A stretch of 64,000 nt of DNA. Source: Mycobacterium sp. EPa45. Lineage in GTDB: Bacteria; Actinomycetota; Actinomycetes; Mycobacteriales; Mycobacteriaceae. Both the position numbers and the translations under genes were made by a program. Below, piece after piece: positions 44,616 through 54,388 of the stretch. The stretch spans positions 1,612,001 through 1,676,000 of the forward strand of contig NZ_CP011773.1 of assembly GCF_001021385.1 (NCBI RefSeq), given 5' to 3'. Within the stretch, counting starts at the first letter, position 1, and the number at the start of each line of letters is the position of its first letter. The notes beneath the pieces are model-generated. The model saw only the letters and a program-made list of their open reading frames with translations. It ran no database searches and was not told the origin of the DNA.

Positions 44616-45428
44616 ATGGAGGATCAACTGGACGTGGCGGCGCAGGGGCGGTCTAACAGGACGGCGGTGACCTGCGCCAATGGCCATGAGAACCCGGCGG
44701 GGCAGTATTTCTGCGGCGAGTGCGGAGACTTGCTGGAGCCGGGCTTGCTCATCTGCCTGTCCGGTCACGCCAATCCCGCCGACCGGCGCTTCTGCGGCGA
44801 CTGCGGTGCACCTCTGGTCGCACCGCAGGGCGTCGAGCCGGCGACCTCGACCGCACGTTGGTCGGTCGATCCCACCGGCCGGCATCAATGCCGTTATTGG
44901 GACGGCGTGCGGTGGACGCGGCATGTGGCCGACGGCGGAACCCTCGGCGTCGACCGCGCCCGGCCGTCGGGCGGGCGGGCGGATTCCTGGATCGCGCTGG
45001 TCGCCGGGCTGATCACCGTTGCCCTGCTGGCCGGTGCGGGCGCCGATATCTGGGTTCAGCTGTCCCGCGCGAAGGACAACGCGAGGGAGAAACAGGCAGC
45101 GGCTCAGAGCACGACCGCGACGACCACCTCCGCTGAAGCGTCGTCGACGAGCACCGAAGCCCCGCCGGCCGAGCCGCCCGCCGCGCCGTCGCCCGTTGTC
45201 ATCGCGACCGCGTGCCAGCCCGGCGGCCTGACCGGCGTCGCGGCCGACGGTTCCCCCACCTACTGTGAGCGACTCGCCGACACCGACACCTACCTCTGGT
45301 CGCTGTCGCCTGGCGACATCCCCATGCCCGACGTGGCGCAGGGCGGCGACCCGGCGGTCGGAGTGTGTATGGCCCAGACCGGCCGCACCGAAGCCGACTG
45401 CGTCGAATATCTCCAACGCGCTCGGTGA
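44616..45428 (+). CDS. Zinc-ribbon / DUF2510 membrane protein
   Basis: A 270-residue protein. Two zinc-ribbon units (CANGHENPAGQYFCGECG, then CLSGHANPADRRFCGDCG) occupy residues 20-65, then a DUF2510 WW-like domain (RYWDGVRWTRHV) near 92-103, one membrane segment at about 124-145 (WIALVAGLITVALLAGAGA), a Ser/Thr/Ala/Pro linker, and an outside domain with four cysteines. Such layouts are common in actinobacteria and of unknown role, perhaps envelope sensing. It is separated from the glycan cluster by 36 bp. Confidence 0.75.
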   Translation: MEDQLDVAAQGRSNRTAVTCANGHENPAGQYFCGECGDLLEPGLLICLSGHANPADRRFCGDCGAPLVAPQGVEPATSTARWSVDPTGRHQCRYWDGVRWTRHVADGGTLGVDRARPSGGRADSWIALVAGLITVALLAGAGADIWVQLSRAKDNAREKQAAAQSTTATTTSAEASSTSTEAPPAEPPAAPSPVVIATACQPGGLTGVAADGSPTYCERLADTDTYLWSLSPGDIPMPDVAQGGDPAVGVCMAQTGRTEADCVEYLQRAR

Positions 45429-45455
45429 TCGGGGCAACTAGGTAATCTTCCGCGC

Positions 45456-45974
45456 GTGGGCTATCCCGAGAACGTGCTGGCCGCGGGCGAACAGGTCGTG
45501 CTGCACCGCCACCCGCATTGGAAACGACTGGTCGGTCCGATCCTCGTGCTGCTGATCGCCACGATCCTGGCCGCATTCGTGGCCGCGCTCGTGAACAACA
45601 CCAGCTGGGACCCCACCGCGAAGAAGGTGCTCTTCGGCGTCATCGCGGCAATCTGGTTGATCCTGGTCGGCTGGCTTACGTTGTGGAAGTTCTTGAATTG
45701 GCTCACAACGCATTTCGTGATCACTGACCGCCGAGTCATGTTCCGTCACGGGCTGCTGACCCGGTCGGGTATCGATATCCCGCTGGCGCGCATCAACAGT
45801 GTGGAGTTCCGGCACGGGCTGTTCGATCGCATGTTGCGTACCGGCACGCTGATCATCGAGTCGGCGAGCCAAGACCCGCTTGAGTTCCACGACATTCCCC
45901 GCGTGGAGCGGGTGCACTCACTGCTGTATCACGAAGTCTTCGACACCCTGGGCTCCGAAGAGTCGCCCAGCTGA
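45456..45974 (+). CDS. PH-domain (bPH2) membrane protein
   Basis: A 172-residue protein. Two membrane segments at about 24-47 and 56-83 precede a bacterial pleckstrin-like domain (FVITDRRVMFRHGLLTRSG, IDIPLARINSVEFRHGLFDRM). It corresponds to Rv3278c of M. tuberculosis. Its role is unknown. The start is GTG at 45456. The 3' end overlaps the convergent GtrA gene by 46 bp. Confidence 0.87.
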   Translation: MGYPENVLAAGEQVVLHRHPHWKRLVGPILVLLIATILAAFVAALVNNTSWDPTAKKVLFGVIAAIWLILVGWLTLWKFLNWLTTHFVITDRRVMFRHGLLTRSGIDIPLARINSVEFRHGLFDRMLRTGTLIIESASQDPLEFHDIPRVERVHSLLYHEVFDTLGSEESPS

Positions 45975-46579
45975 CGCGGAGTCCGGCGGCGCCGCAGTGG
46001 GGTGACGGTGCCATTGGCCTCGTACTCGTCCTCCAGGGCCTCGGCGAAGCCGCCGCCGGTGAGCGTGGACTCCAGCCCCTTGTCGTGGCTGGGCCCGAAC
46101 TCGTCGGGGAAGACCCAACGGCGGAAGGCCCAGAACCGGAACGCCATCTGCAGCAAGTTGCCCAGGACATAGGCGGACACGAAGTCGGCGATGTTCTCGA
46201 TCGTCAGCGAGACGTGTGGGACACGCAGTTCCAGCACGTAGCTCGAGAACCACAGCGGGGCCATGCTCAGCAGCACGCCGACACCGCTGACCCCAAAGAA
46301 CAGCAGAGCCTCGTGGTGACGTTCACGGCCACCGCGGTTACGGAAGCTCCATTCCCGGTTCAGCACGTAGGAGGCGATGACCGCGACGATGCCCGCGATC
46401 ACTTTGGCGGTGACCGGCTTGGGCTCGAGGATCGTCAGCTTCAGGGTGTAGAAGATCGCGGAGTCGATGACGAACGTCGTTGCACCGACGATCGCGAACT
46501 TGATGAGCTCGTGATGCCGCTCGGCGAAGGGCTGGATCGGTCGGGGGAGCCGAGCGATGGTGGCATCAGCGAAAGACAC
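45929..46579 (-). CDS. GtrA-family membrane protein
   Basis: A 216-residue protein with four membrane segments. LIKFAIVGATTFVIDSAIFY and ASYVLNREWSFRNRGG are the GtrA signature, and FRFWAFRRWVF closes the domain. A cytoplasmic tail of about 60 residues follows. GtrA proteins help transfer polyprenyl-linked sugars to cell-surface polymers; the orthologue is Rv3277. The start is GTG at 46579, or TTG at 46588; no ribosome site is obvious. Confidence 0.88.
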   Translation of the reverse strand: MSFADATIARLPRPIQPFAERHHELIKFAIVGATTFVIDSAIFYTLKLTILEPKPVTAKVIAGIVAVIASYVLNREWSFRNRGGRERHHEALLFFGVSGVGVLLSMAPLWFSSYVLELRVPHVSLTIENIADFVSAYVLGNLLQMAFRFWAFRRWVFPDEFGPSHDKGLESTLTGGGFAEALEDEYEANGTVTPLRRRRTPRQLGDSSEPRVSKTS

Positions 46580-46636
46580 AAGGAGCAAGTCTACGGAAGT
46601 CACCGCAGGTGTGCGTACTCCCGCAGGTCTGACACC

Positions 46637-47845
46637 ATGATGGCCGTGTCGAACAGACCCAGACCTCCTATCGTCGCCATGGTCGGCGGCGGGCAACTGG
46701 CCCGAATGACCCACCAGGCCGCGATCGCCCTCGGCCAGAGCCTGCGGGTGCTGGCCGTCAGCCCCGACGACCCGGCCGCTGCGGTGACTCCCGATGTCGT
46801 CATCGGCGCACACACCGACCTCGATGCGCTGCGACGCGCGGCCGCGGGAGCAGCCGTGTTGACCTTCGACCACGAGCATGTGCCGACCGAGCTGCTCGAC
46901 ACTCTGGTCGCCGAGGGGGTCACGGTCGCACCACCTCCCGAAGCCTTGGTGCACGCACAGGACAAGCTGGTGATGCGACGCAAGCTGGAGAACCTCGGCG
47001 CGCCCATCCCTCGGTACACGGCGGTGTCGACCGTCGACGACGTCGACGCATTCTCGACTGCGGTCGGCGGTCCGGTGGTGATCAAGACCGTGCGCGGCGG
47101 GTACGACGGCCGCGGCGTCGTGCTCGCCCGTGATCTTGCCCACGCTCGAGATGTGGTCGCCGGGTACCTCGCCGACGACGTGCCGGTGCTGCTCGAGGAA
47201 CGCGTGGCGATGCGGCGCGAATTGTCGGCGCTGGTGGCTCGCTCACCGTTCGGACAGGGCGCGGCGTGGCCGATCGTGGAGACGGTGCAGCGCGACGGCA
47301 TCTGCGTCACCGTCGTCGCACCCGCGACCGGGCTGTCGGAGGACCGGGCCGCCGAAGCCGAGCAGTTGGGGCTGCGACTGGCCGGCGAGCTCGGCGTGGT
47401 CGGGGTGTTGGCGGTCGAGCTGTTCGAAACCACCGAGGGCGCGCTGCTGGTCAACGAACTGGCGATGCGGCCGCACAACTCCGGGCACTGGACCATGGAC
47501 GGCGCGGTGACCAGCCAGTTCGAACAGCACGTCCGCGCGGTCCTGGACTATCCGCTGGGTGACACCCGGCCGATCGCGCCGGTGACCGTGATGGCCAACG
47601 TGCTGGGCGCCGCCGAGGCACCCGCCATGACCGTCGACGAGCGGCTGCACCACCTGTTCGGCCGCATTCCGGAGGCGAAGGTGCACCTGTACGGCAAGGC
47701 CGAACGGCCGGGCCGCAAGGTGGGGCACGTCAACATCGTCGGCGCGGTGGATTGTGACGTGGATCGGGTACGTGAACGCGCCGAACGGGCGGCACACTGG
47801 TTATCGCACGCGCAGTGGACTGACGGATGGGACGGGCATGCCTAA
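46637..47845 (+). CDS. purK: N5-carboxyaminoimidazole ribonucleotide synthase
   Basis: A 402-residue ATP-grasp enzyme that carboxylates AIR with bicarbonate and ATP in purine synthesis. [43 protein letters not shown] and [18 protein letters not shown] are diagnostic of PurK. ATG at 46637, another at 46640. The stop overlaps the start of purE by 8 bp, so the two subsequent enzymes are coupled. Confidence 0.96.
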   Translation: MMAVSNRPRPPIVAMVGGGQLARMTHQAAIALGQSLRVLAVSPDDPAAAVTPDVVIGAHTDLDALRRAAAGAAVLTFDHEHVPTELLDTLVAEGVTVAPPPEALVHAQDKLVMRRKLENLGAPIPRYTAVSTVDDVDAFSTAVGGPVVIKTVRGGYDGRGVVLARDLAHARDVVAGYLADDVPVLLEERVAMRRELSALVARSPFGQGAAWPIVETVQRDGICVTVVAPATGLSEDRAAEAEQLGLRLAGELGVVGVLAVELFETTEGALLVNELAMRPHNSGHWTMDGAVTSQFEQHVRAVLDYPLGDTRPIAPVTVMANVLGAAEAPAMTVDERLHHLFGRIPEAKVHLYGKAERPGRKVGHVNIVGAVDCDVDRVRERAERAAHWLSHAQWTDGWDGHA

Positions 47846-48344
47846 CGCTCCTCGGGTCGGACTGATCATGGGCTCCGACAGCGACTGGCCCGTCATGGAA
47901 GCGGCCGCCGAGGCGCTGGCCGAGTTCGAGGTGCCGTTCGAGGTCGGCGTGGTGTCGGCGCACCGCACGCCTGCTCGGATGCTGGAGTACGCGCGAGACG
48001 CGGCTGGGCGCGACATTCGGGTGATCATCGCCGGCGCGGGCGGGGCGGCTCACCTGCCCGGGATGGTGGCTTCGGCCACGCCGTTGCCGGTGATCGGGGT
48101 GCCGGTGCCGCTGGCCAAGCTCGACGGGTTGGATTCGCTGCTGTCGATCGTGCAGATGCCGGCGGGAGTGCCGGTGGCCACCGTGTCGATCGGCGGTGCC
48201 CGCAACGCCGGGCTGCTGGCCGTGCGAATCCTGGGCGCCTCGGACGTGGCGCTCCGCAAGCGGATGCAGAGCTTTCAGGATGATCTGGAAGCCCAGGTGC
48301 TGGCCAAGGACCGCGCGTTGCGCGAGCGATTACTCGGTGAGTGA
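47838..48344 (+). CDS. purE: N5-carboxyaminoimidazole ribonucleotide mutase
   Basis: A 168-residue class I Pur[33 protein letters not shown] and [15 protein letters not shown] are invariant parts of the active site (Ser, Asp, His). It converts N5-CAIR to CAIR. The ATG at 47838 lies within purK. The short gap to fadE25 (41 bp) carries only the ribosome site of the latter. Confidence 0.96.
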   Translation: MPNAPRVGLIMGSDSDWPVMEAAAEALAEFEVPFEVGVVSAHRTPARMLEYARDAAGRDIRVIIAGAGGAAHLPGMVASATPLPVIGVPVPLAKLDGLDSLLSIVQMPAGVPVATVSIGGARNAGLLAVRILGASDVALRKRMQSFQDDLEAQVLAKDRALRERLLGE

Positions 48345-48385
48345 CGATCCGGGTAAAGTTACCGGTGAGTAGCAAGGAGGCTGTG

Positions 48386-49543
48386 ATGGCTGGAAACCCG
48401 GATTTCGACGTATTCAAGTTGCCCGAGGAGCACGACGAGCTGCGGGCAGCGATCCGCGCACTGGCGGAGAAAGAGATCGCTCCCCACGCCGCGGACGTCG
48501 ACGAGAACTCGCGCTTTCCCTCCGAGGCCCTGGACGCGCTGAACGCTTCGGGGTTCAACGCCGTCCACGTGCCGGAGGAGTACGGCGGGCAGGGCGCGGA
48601 CTCGGTGGCGGCGTGCATCGTCATCGAGGAGGTTGCGCGGGTCGACGCGTCGGCGTCGCTGATTCCCGCCGTGAACAAGCTCGGCACGATGGGCTTGATC
48701 CTGCGGGGGTCGGACGAACTGAAGAAGCAGGTGCTGCCGCAGATCGCCGAGGGCGCGATGGCCTCCTACGGGCTGAGCGAACGCGAGGCCGGCAGCGATG
48801 CGGCGTCGATGAAGACCCGCGCCAAGGCCGACGGCGACGACTGGATCCTCAATGGCGCGAAAGCCTGGATCACCAACGGCGGCAAGTCATCCTGGTACAC
48901 CGTGATGGCCGTGACCGATCCGGACAAGGGTGCGAACGGCATCTCGTCGTTCATGGTCCACCTCGACGACGAGGGTTTCACGATCGGCCCCAAGGAGCGC
49001 AAGCTCGGCATCAAGGGTTCGCCGACCACCGAGTTGTACTTCGAGAACTGCCGCATTCCCGGTGACCGGATGATCGGTGAGCCCGGTACCGGTTTCAAGA
49101 CCGCGCTGGCCACCCTCGACCACACCCGCCCGACCATCGGCGCACAGGCTGTCGGTATCGCACAGGGCGCGCTGGACGCGGCAATCGCATACACCAAGGA
49201 CCGCAAGCAGTTCGGCACCTCGATCTCGGAATTCCAGGGTGTGCAATTCATGCTCGCCGACATGGCGATGAAGGTCGAGGCGGCCCGGTTGATGGTGTAC
49301 TCCGCGGCAGCCCGCGCCGAACGCGGTGAGCCCAACCTCGGGTTCATCTCGGCGGCCTCGAAGTGCTTCGCCTCCGATGTCGCCATGGAAGTGACCACCG
49401 ATGCCGTGCAGCTGTTCGGCGGTGCCGGTTACACCGTGGACTTCCCGGTGGAGCGAATGATGCGTGACGCCAAGATCACTCAGATCTATGAGGGCACCAA
49501 CCAGATTCAGCGGGTTGTGATGTCGCGAGCGTTGCTGCGCTGA
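48386..49543 (+). CDS. fadE25: Acyl-CoA dehydrogenase FadE25
   Basis: A 385-residue flavin dehydrogenase. The N-terminal helices, SYGLSEREAGSDAASMKTRAK (FAD/substrate loop), WITNGGKSSWY, and the C-terminal catalytic Glu in QIYEGTNQIQRVVMSR are complete. It oxidises acyl-CoA to enoyl-CoA; the cofactor acceptor is electron-transfer flavoprotein. AAGGAGG at 48374-48380 fixes the ATG at 48386 and excludes the in-frame start at 48341. The position after purE matches Rv3274c. Confidence 0.95.
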   Translation: MAGNPDFDVFKLPEEHDELRAAIRALAEKEIAPHAADVDENSRFPSEALDALNASGFNAVHVPEEYGGQGADSVAACIVIEEVARVDASASLIPAVNKLGTMGLILRGSDELKKQVLPQIAEGAMASYGLSEREAGSDAASMKTRAKADGDDWILNGAKAWITNGGKSSWYTVMAVTDPDKGANGISSFMVHLDDEGFTIGPKERKLGIKGSPTTELYFENCRIPGDRMIGEPGTGFKTALATLDHTRPTIGAQAVGIAQGALDAAIAYTKDRKQFGTSISEFQGVQFMLADMAMKVEAARLMVYSAAARAERGEPNLGFISAASKCFASDVAMEVTTDAVQLFGGAGYTVDFPVERMMRDAKITQIYEGTNQIQRVVMSRALLR

Positions 49544-49544
49544 T

Positions 49545-50330
49545 CTAGTCGGCGGGGCGCAGGTGGGTGATGTCGCCTGCCGACACCGTCACGACCTCGG
49601 CGCCGGTGTCGATGCGAAGCCGGCCGAGGTCGTCGACATCGACTGCGGTACCGGTGATTTCGTGCCCTCCGGGCATCAGCGCCCGTACCCGGTTGCCGAG
49701 GGTGGCGCTTCGTCGTCGGTAGTCTTCGATGAGCGTCGGGTCGGGTCCCGCTGCGTCCTGCCACTTTTGGATGCGGGCGGTCAATTCACGCAGGATCGCT
49801 GCGGTCACGACGTCGCGGTCCAGCTGTGAGGCGCCGAGCATTTGCAGTGAGGTGGCCCTCGGGTCCGGAGCCTCCTCGGCGGTGAGGGTGACGTTGAGCC
49901 CCAGGCCGACCACGATGACCGGATCGGGCGCGGCCACTTCGGCCAGGATGCCGGCGAGCTTGCCGGTGCCCACGAGCACGTCGTTGGGCCACTTCACGCC
50001 CGCCTCGATTCCGGTCGTGGCCTTGACGGCGTCGACCAGCGCGACGCCGGTGAGCAGCGGCAGCCACCCCCAGCCCTCCGGCGGGACGGCGTCGGCGCCG
50101 ACGCCGATCGACAGGGCGATCTGGGAGCGTGCCGGCGCCGACCAGCTGCGGCCATTGCGGCCGCGGCCGGCGCTCTGGTGTTCGGCGAGCAGCACGGCGC
50201 CGCGGATGTCCTCGCCCGCCCCGTGGCGGGCCAGCAGGTCGGCGTTTGTCGACCCGGTCGTCTCGACGACGTCGATGCGTTGCAACGGAAGTTCGGCCAG
50301 CGACGCGACGTTCAAGGGGGCACGGTTCAC
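49545..50330 (-). CDS. birA: Biotin-protein ligase
   Basis: A 261-residue ligase without the DNA-binding domain of E. coli BirA. AEHQSAGRGRNGRSW is the biotinyl-AMP site and VKWPNDVLVGTGKLAGIL the second active-site part; a small C-terminal SH3-like domain follows. It biotinylates AccA3. In M. tuberculosis birA stands next to accD5, whereas here it lies after fadE25 in opposite relative direction. The start is GTG at 50330. Confidence 0.93.
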   Translation of the reverse strand: MNRAPLNVASLAELPLQRIDVVETTGSTNADLLARHGAGEDIRGAVLLAEHQSAGRGRNGRSWSAPARSQIALSIGVGADAVPPEGWGWLPLLTGVALVDAVKATTGIEAGVKWPNDVLVGTGKLAGILAEVAAPDPVIVVGLGLNVTLTAEEAPDPRATSLQMLGASQLDRDVVTAAILRELTARIQKWQDAAGPDPTLIEDYRRRSATLGNRVRALMPGGHEITGTAVDVDDLGRLRIDTGAEVVTVSAGDITHLRPAD

Positions 50331-50354
50331 CCCAGCGAGCCTAGTGGCCCCTGC

Positions 50355-51062
50355 TCACAGGTCGCGGGACACCTTTTCGGTCACCCGCCGCCGCTCCAGC
50401 GCCGCGGGATCGGGATTGACCACCTGAACCAGTGAGGCGCCCGCGACGAAAACCGCGAGCAGGTTGGCGACGGCGTCGTCCGCGGTGGACCACGGCAATG
50501 ACGACATCACCCGGTCGCCGGCCGCCAGGCCCGATGCGGCAGCGCAGTTCGCAGCGGCGGCAAGCACGTCATCGACCGAGCGGCCCTCCAGCGCCGCACC
50601 CGGTCGCAACTCGGCGCTGTACTGGTCACCGTGCACTCGCACCGCGGTCGCGTAATCGGTGACGCCGATCGGCAGATCGGGTGCCGGCTTCCCGAACGGA
50701 TCGAGCGACAGGACGGCGACCTCACCGCCGGCCACCGCCTCGTCGGCCTCGTCCAGTCGCTCCGATGTGCACAACGCCAGATCCGCCGCCCCCGACAACA
50801 CGACTTCGGCGCCGATCCACCACGCGCCCAGCAGAACTGCCGCCGTCTGCCAGTGCGCAGGCAAGAGCACCGCGACCCGAGTGCCCGGCCCGGCGCCGAG
50901 CTCGTCGCGTAGCAGGTTGGCGGTCTTGGCCGCCCAATTGGCCAGTGTCACTGTCGACAGCTCGATACGCTCGCCGGTCGCGTCGTCGTAGTACGTGATC
51001 CGCGGACCCATGGGGTCGGCCTTCAGCAGCGGATCTAGCACCGCCGCAGTCAGATTGGTCAT
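50355..51062 (-). CDS. TIGR03089 family protein (Rv3268-like)
   Basis: A 235-residue protein that looks like the N-terminal part of an acyl-adenylating enzyme (PRITYYDDATGERIELSTVTLANWAAK, TRVAVLLPAHWQTAAVLLG) but lacks the ATP-binding and catalytic core. The family is actinobacterial and its role is unknown. The ATG at 51062 overlaps the stop of lcp1 (ATGA), which suggests a cell-wall connection. Confidence 0.85.
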   Translation of the reverse strand: MTNLTAAVLDPLLKADPMGPRITYYDDATGERIELSTVTLANWAAKTANLLRDELGAGPGTRVAVLLPAHWQTAAVLLGAWWIGAEVVLSGAADLALCTSERLDEADEAVAGGEVAVLSLDPFGKPAPDLPIGVTDYATAVRVHGDQYSAELRPGAALEGRSVDDVLAAAANCAAASGLAAGDRVMSSLPWSTADDAVANLLAVFVAGASLVQVVNPDPAALERRRVTEKVSRDL

Positions 51063-52558
51063 CAGTTGACGCACTTGGGGTCGTCGGACCCCGCGGTGAT
51101 GATCGGCGACGGCGGGGGAGCCGTCCCGTCGCCGGCCTGACCGGCGGCCTGGTCGACTTTCGCCGATGTCGGCAGCGACCCTTCCAGGCCTGAACCCGGG
51201 CCGGTGTAGTCACTGGCCAGCACCACGCGCACGCTCCCGGCGGGTATCGATGCGTCGGCCACCACCGGCAATCCGCCGAGTTCCTTGGCGACGGCCTGCG
51301 CGCCGAGGTCGTCCGCCTTTGCGGCCTGCACCTGGCTGCGGACAACGTGGTCTTTGTCGTTGTTGCCTATGTTGCCTGCCCCGAAGCCCTTGGCGCTCAG
51401 CACTTCTGACACAGCGCCGGCAAGCCCGTTGATGTCAGTGTCGTTGACCACGTCGGCCTTGGTCTGCTCGGGGGAGTAGGCGATCTGCTCGGTCTTGCCC
51501 TCGGCCTGATCGTGCAGCAGGCTGTCCACCCACTCCTGCACCTGGCTGGGGTCGACCCGAACCACCGACTGCATGCCGTCGTCACTCCAGCCGGCCTCGT
51601 CGAGAACAGGGATCGTCGCGAACGCCACGTTGCCGCCTGCGAGGTTCTCCAGCTGCTTGATGAAATCCATGATGTCCCAGCCCGACGAGAGGACCACGGA
51701 ACGCTGGATGGCGTCCTGCAGCCTGTTCAAGGTCGACGGGCTGGTCAGTGTCTTACCCGAAATCACCTGATGCGCCAGGGAAGCCATCACCACCTGTTGG
51801 CGCACCACCCGGTCCAGGTCGCCGCGGGGGAGGTCATGGCGCTGCCGGACGAAACTCAAGGCCTGCGGGCCATTGAGCTTCTGCCAGCCGGCCGGGAAGT
51901 CGGCACCGGAAAGTGGTTCGTAGACAGCGTCTTTGAGGCACACATTGACACCACCGAGCGCGTCGGTGATCAGCGAGAAACCGAGCAGTCCGATCTCGGC
52001 ATAGTGGTCGACCGTCACGCCGGTCAGGTCGGCGACGGTCTTGATCAGTGCCTCACGGCCGGCCTCGACCGCCTTGGGTTCGGCCTCGGCCGGATCCATG
52101 CCCTGCTGCTCGACGAGTTGCTTCATCTTCTGCAGCTTCACCTGGCCGTAGACGCCGTTGATTTTCGTCTTGTCCAGCCCGGGCGCCTTGACGTAGGAGT
52201 CCCGGGGGATCGAGATCGCCGTCGCCGACTTCCCGTTGTTGGGGATGCGGACCAAGATGATCGTGTCGGTGTTCGTCGACACATCATCACCGGCATGCAG
52301 GGCAGCGAGTTCATCTTCGGACAGCGGGTTGCCGTGCGCATCGGTGCGGCTGTCCATCCCGACCAGCAGGATGTCGATCGCGCCGTCCTGGCCGCCGCCG
52401 CCGAGCGCGGCCGTGCTCATGTGGAAGATGCCGTCCTCGAAGGACCGGATCTTGCCCCAGGCGACACCGGTGCTGACCATCACGGTCACAGCAATCAACG
52501 CGAGCACGGTTCGGACCACCCGCTGGGCGCCCGTCCGTGCTTCGGTGTCAGCAGGCAT
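51062..52558 (-). CDS. lcp1: LytR-CpsA-Psr phosphotransferase (Lcp1-like)
   Basis: A 498-residue protein with one N-terminal membrane segment (residues 14-31) and an outside LCP domain at about 60-290 (ILLVGMDSRTDAHGN, ISIPRDSYVKAPG, FSLITDALGGVNVCL, and the Arg-rich FVRQRHDLPRGDLDR). The C-terminal LytR_C domain lies at about 375-470 (INGLAGAVSEVLSAKGF). In M. tuberculosis Rv3267/Lcp1 links arabinogalactan to peptidoglycan. The adjacent divergent rmlD and wbbL make the linker unit it transfers. Confidence 0.92.
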   Translation of the reverse strand: MPADTEARTGAQRVVRTVLALIAVTVMVSTGVAWGKIRSFEDGIFHMSTAALGGGGQDGAIDILLVGMDSRTDAHGNPLSEDELAALHAGDDVSTNTDTIILVRIPNNGKSATAISIPRDSYVKAPGLDKTKINGVYGQVKLQKMKQLVEQQGMDPAEAEPKAVEAGREALIKTVADLTGVTVDHYAEIGLLGFSLITDALGGVNVCLKDAVYEPLSGADFPAGWQKLNGPQALSFVRQRHDLPRGDLDRVVRQQVVMASLAHQVISGKTLTSPSTLNRLQDAIQRSVVLSSGWDIMDFIKQLENLAGGNVAFATIPVLDEAGWSDDGMQSVVRVDPSQVQEWVDSLLHDQAEGKTEQIAYSPEQTKADVVNDTDINGLAGAVSEVLSAKGFGAGNIGNNDKDHVVRSQVQAAKADDLGAQAVAKELGGLPVVADASIPAGSVRVVLASDYTGPGSGLEGSLPTSAKVDQAAGQAGDGTAPPPSPIITAGSDDPKCVN

Positions 52559-52625
52559 CAGCCCAGGCTACTGGCGAGACGGGCGCATCCCTGGTAGCCC
52601 AAACCGGCGTGCCAGACTCGTAATC

Positions 52626-53504
52626 GTGTTGGGGAAGATCGTGATTACCGGTGCCAGCGGCCAGGTGGGACGTTTTCTTGCAGGTGAGGCGGCCAGGCGG
52701 GGCCTCGACGTCAGCGCTTTGACGCATGCGCAATGCGACATCACCGATCCCGGCGCGGCCCAGCGGTTCGTCGCGGAATCGGATCTGGTGGTCAACTGCG
52801 CGGCGATCGCAGGAGTCGACGTCGCCGAGGCCGACCCCGATACCGCCTACGCCGTCAACGCCACCGGCGCGGAGAACGTCGCACACGCCTGTGCCCGGGT
52901 CGGCGCGTCGTTGGTGCACATTTCTACCGACTACGTCTTCGGTGGTGAGCAACGCCGCCCGTATGACGTCGGTGACGCGACCGGGCCGGTGGGCGTCTAT
53001 GGACGCACCAAGCTCGCCGGTGAAATCGCCGTGCTGGCCGCCATGCCCGACGCACACGTCGTGCGGACCTCGTGGGTTTACACCGGCGACGGCGGCAACG
53101 ATTTCGTGTCGGGCCTGCGTCGGCTGGCCGGCACCGATCGCACCACCGATGCGGTCGACGACCAGGTCGGTTCACCGACCTACGTCAAAGACCTGGCCGA
53201 CGCGGTGTTCGAGATCGGCGAGGGCCGCATACGGGAGCCGATCCTGCATGTCGCCAATGAAGGCGCCTGCACCCGCTTCCAGCTGGCGCAGGCAGTGTTC
53301 GAGGAGCTCGGCGCCGACCCGAGGCGGGTTCGGCCGGTGAGCACCGCGCAGGCCGGCCGGCCGGCGCCGCGTCCGGCCTATTCGGCGCTGTCGATGGCGA
53401 TGTCGGTGCGGGCCGGGCTCAAGCCGCCGCGGCCGTGGCGTGAGGCTTTGGCCGAGGCGCTGGCCCAACCCATTACCGACCGACAGTTACCCTCTACGCC
53501 GTGA
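52626..53504 (+). CDS. rmlD: dTDP-4-dehydrorhamnose reductase
   Basis: A 292-residue reductive SDR. IVITGASGQVGRFLAGEAA, NCAAIAGVDVAEADP, HISTDYVFGGE and VYGRTKLAGE (catalytic Tyr, Lys) identify RmlD, which makes dTDP-L-rhamnose. The start is GTG at 52626; the frame is open upstream, but only through the divergent lcp1. Its stop overlaps wbbL (GTGA). It supplies the donor for the next gene. Confidence 0.95.
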   Translation: MLGKIVITGASGQVGRFLAGEAARRGLDVSALTHAQCDITDPGAAQRFVAESDLVVNCAAIAGVDVAEADPDTAYAVNATGAENVAHACARVGASLVHISTDYVFGGEQRRPYDVGDATGPVGVYGRTKLAGEIAVLAAMPDAHVVRTSWVYTGDGGNDFVSGLRRLAGTDRTTDAVDDQVGSPTYVKDLADAVFEIGEGRIREPILHVANEGACTRFQLAQAVFEELGADPRRVRPVSTAQAGRPAPRPAYSALSMAMSVRAGLKPPRPWREALAEALAQPITDRQLPSTP

Positions 53505-54388
53505 CGTCGAGCCGACCCCTGACCGTGGTGACGGTGACGTACTCCCCGGGTTCACATCTGGATCGGTTCCTGTCGTCGTTGACGGTGGCCACCGACCGGC
53601 CGGTCACGGTGGTGTTGGCCGATAACGGCTCCACCGACGGAACACCGGAGGAGGCGGTGGAGCGCTATCCCGGCACCCGCCTCGTGCGTACGGGCGGCAA
53701 CCTCGGTTACGGCAGCGCCGCCAACCGCGGTGTGGCGACCGTTCCCGTCGACGACGAGTTCGTGATCGTCGCCAACCCCGACGTGGTGTGGGGTCCGAAC
53801 AGCATCGACGAACTGCTGGCGGCCGCCGACCGCTGGCCCCGCGCCGCGGCCCTGGGGCCGCTGATCCGCGACCCCGACGGCTCGGTCTACCCGTCGGCAC
53901 GTCACCTGCCCAGCCTGGTGCGCGGCGGCATGCATGCGGTGGTGGGCTTCGTCTGGAAGACCAACCCGTGGACGAAGGCCTACCGACAGGAATACCTGGA
54001 GCCGACGGAGCGGCCGGTGGGCTGGCTGTCGGGATCGTGCCTGCTCATCCGGCGCGCGGCATTCGATCAGGTCGGTGGCTTCGACGAGCGGTACTTCATG
54101 TATATGGAAGACGTCGACCTCGGCGAGCGGCTGGGCCGGGCCGGGTGGCTCAACGTCTACGTGCCGTCCGCGGAGATACTGCACGCCAAGGGGCATTCGA
54201 CCGGCCGCGACCCGGCCAGCAACCTGCGCGCACATCACGAAAGCACCTACATTTATCTTTCCGATCGCCATTTTGGCTGGTGGCGTGCGCCGCTTCGATG
54301 GACGATGAAGGGCGCGCTGAAGGTCAGGTCGCGCGCGGCGGTACGCAAGTCCCGCCGCGAGCTGGCGAAAAGTAGGGGGATCCGGTGA
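53501..54388 (+). CDS. wbbL: Rhamnosyltransferase WbbL (cell-wall linker)
   Basis: A 295-residue GT2 enzyme. LTVVTVTYSPGSHLDRFL, VVLADNGSTDGTPEEAV, RTGGNLGYGSAANRG and IVANPDVVW are present, with SGSCLLIRRAAFDQVGGFDE as the acceptor part. It transfers rhamnose to GlcNAc-PP-decaprenol in the arabinogalactan linker (known for Rv3265c). Coupled at both ends by 4-bp overlaps (rmlD, manB). Confidence 0.93.
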   Translation: MTSSRPLTVVTVTYSPGSHLDRFLSSLTVATDRPVTVVLADNGSTDGTPEEAVERYPGTRLVRTGGNLGYGSAANRGVATVPVDDEFVIVANPDVVWGPNSIDELLAAADRWPRAAALGPLIRDPDGSVYPSARHLPSLVRGGMHAVVGFVWKTNPWTKAYRQEYLEPTERPVGWLSGSCLLIRRAAFDQVGGFDERYFMYMEDVDLGERLGRAGWLNVYVPSAEILHAKGHSTGRDPASNLRAHHESTYIYLSDRHFGWWRAPLRWTMKGALKVRSRAAVRKSRRELAKSRGIR

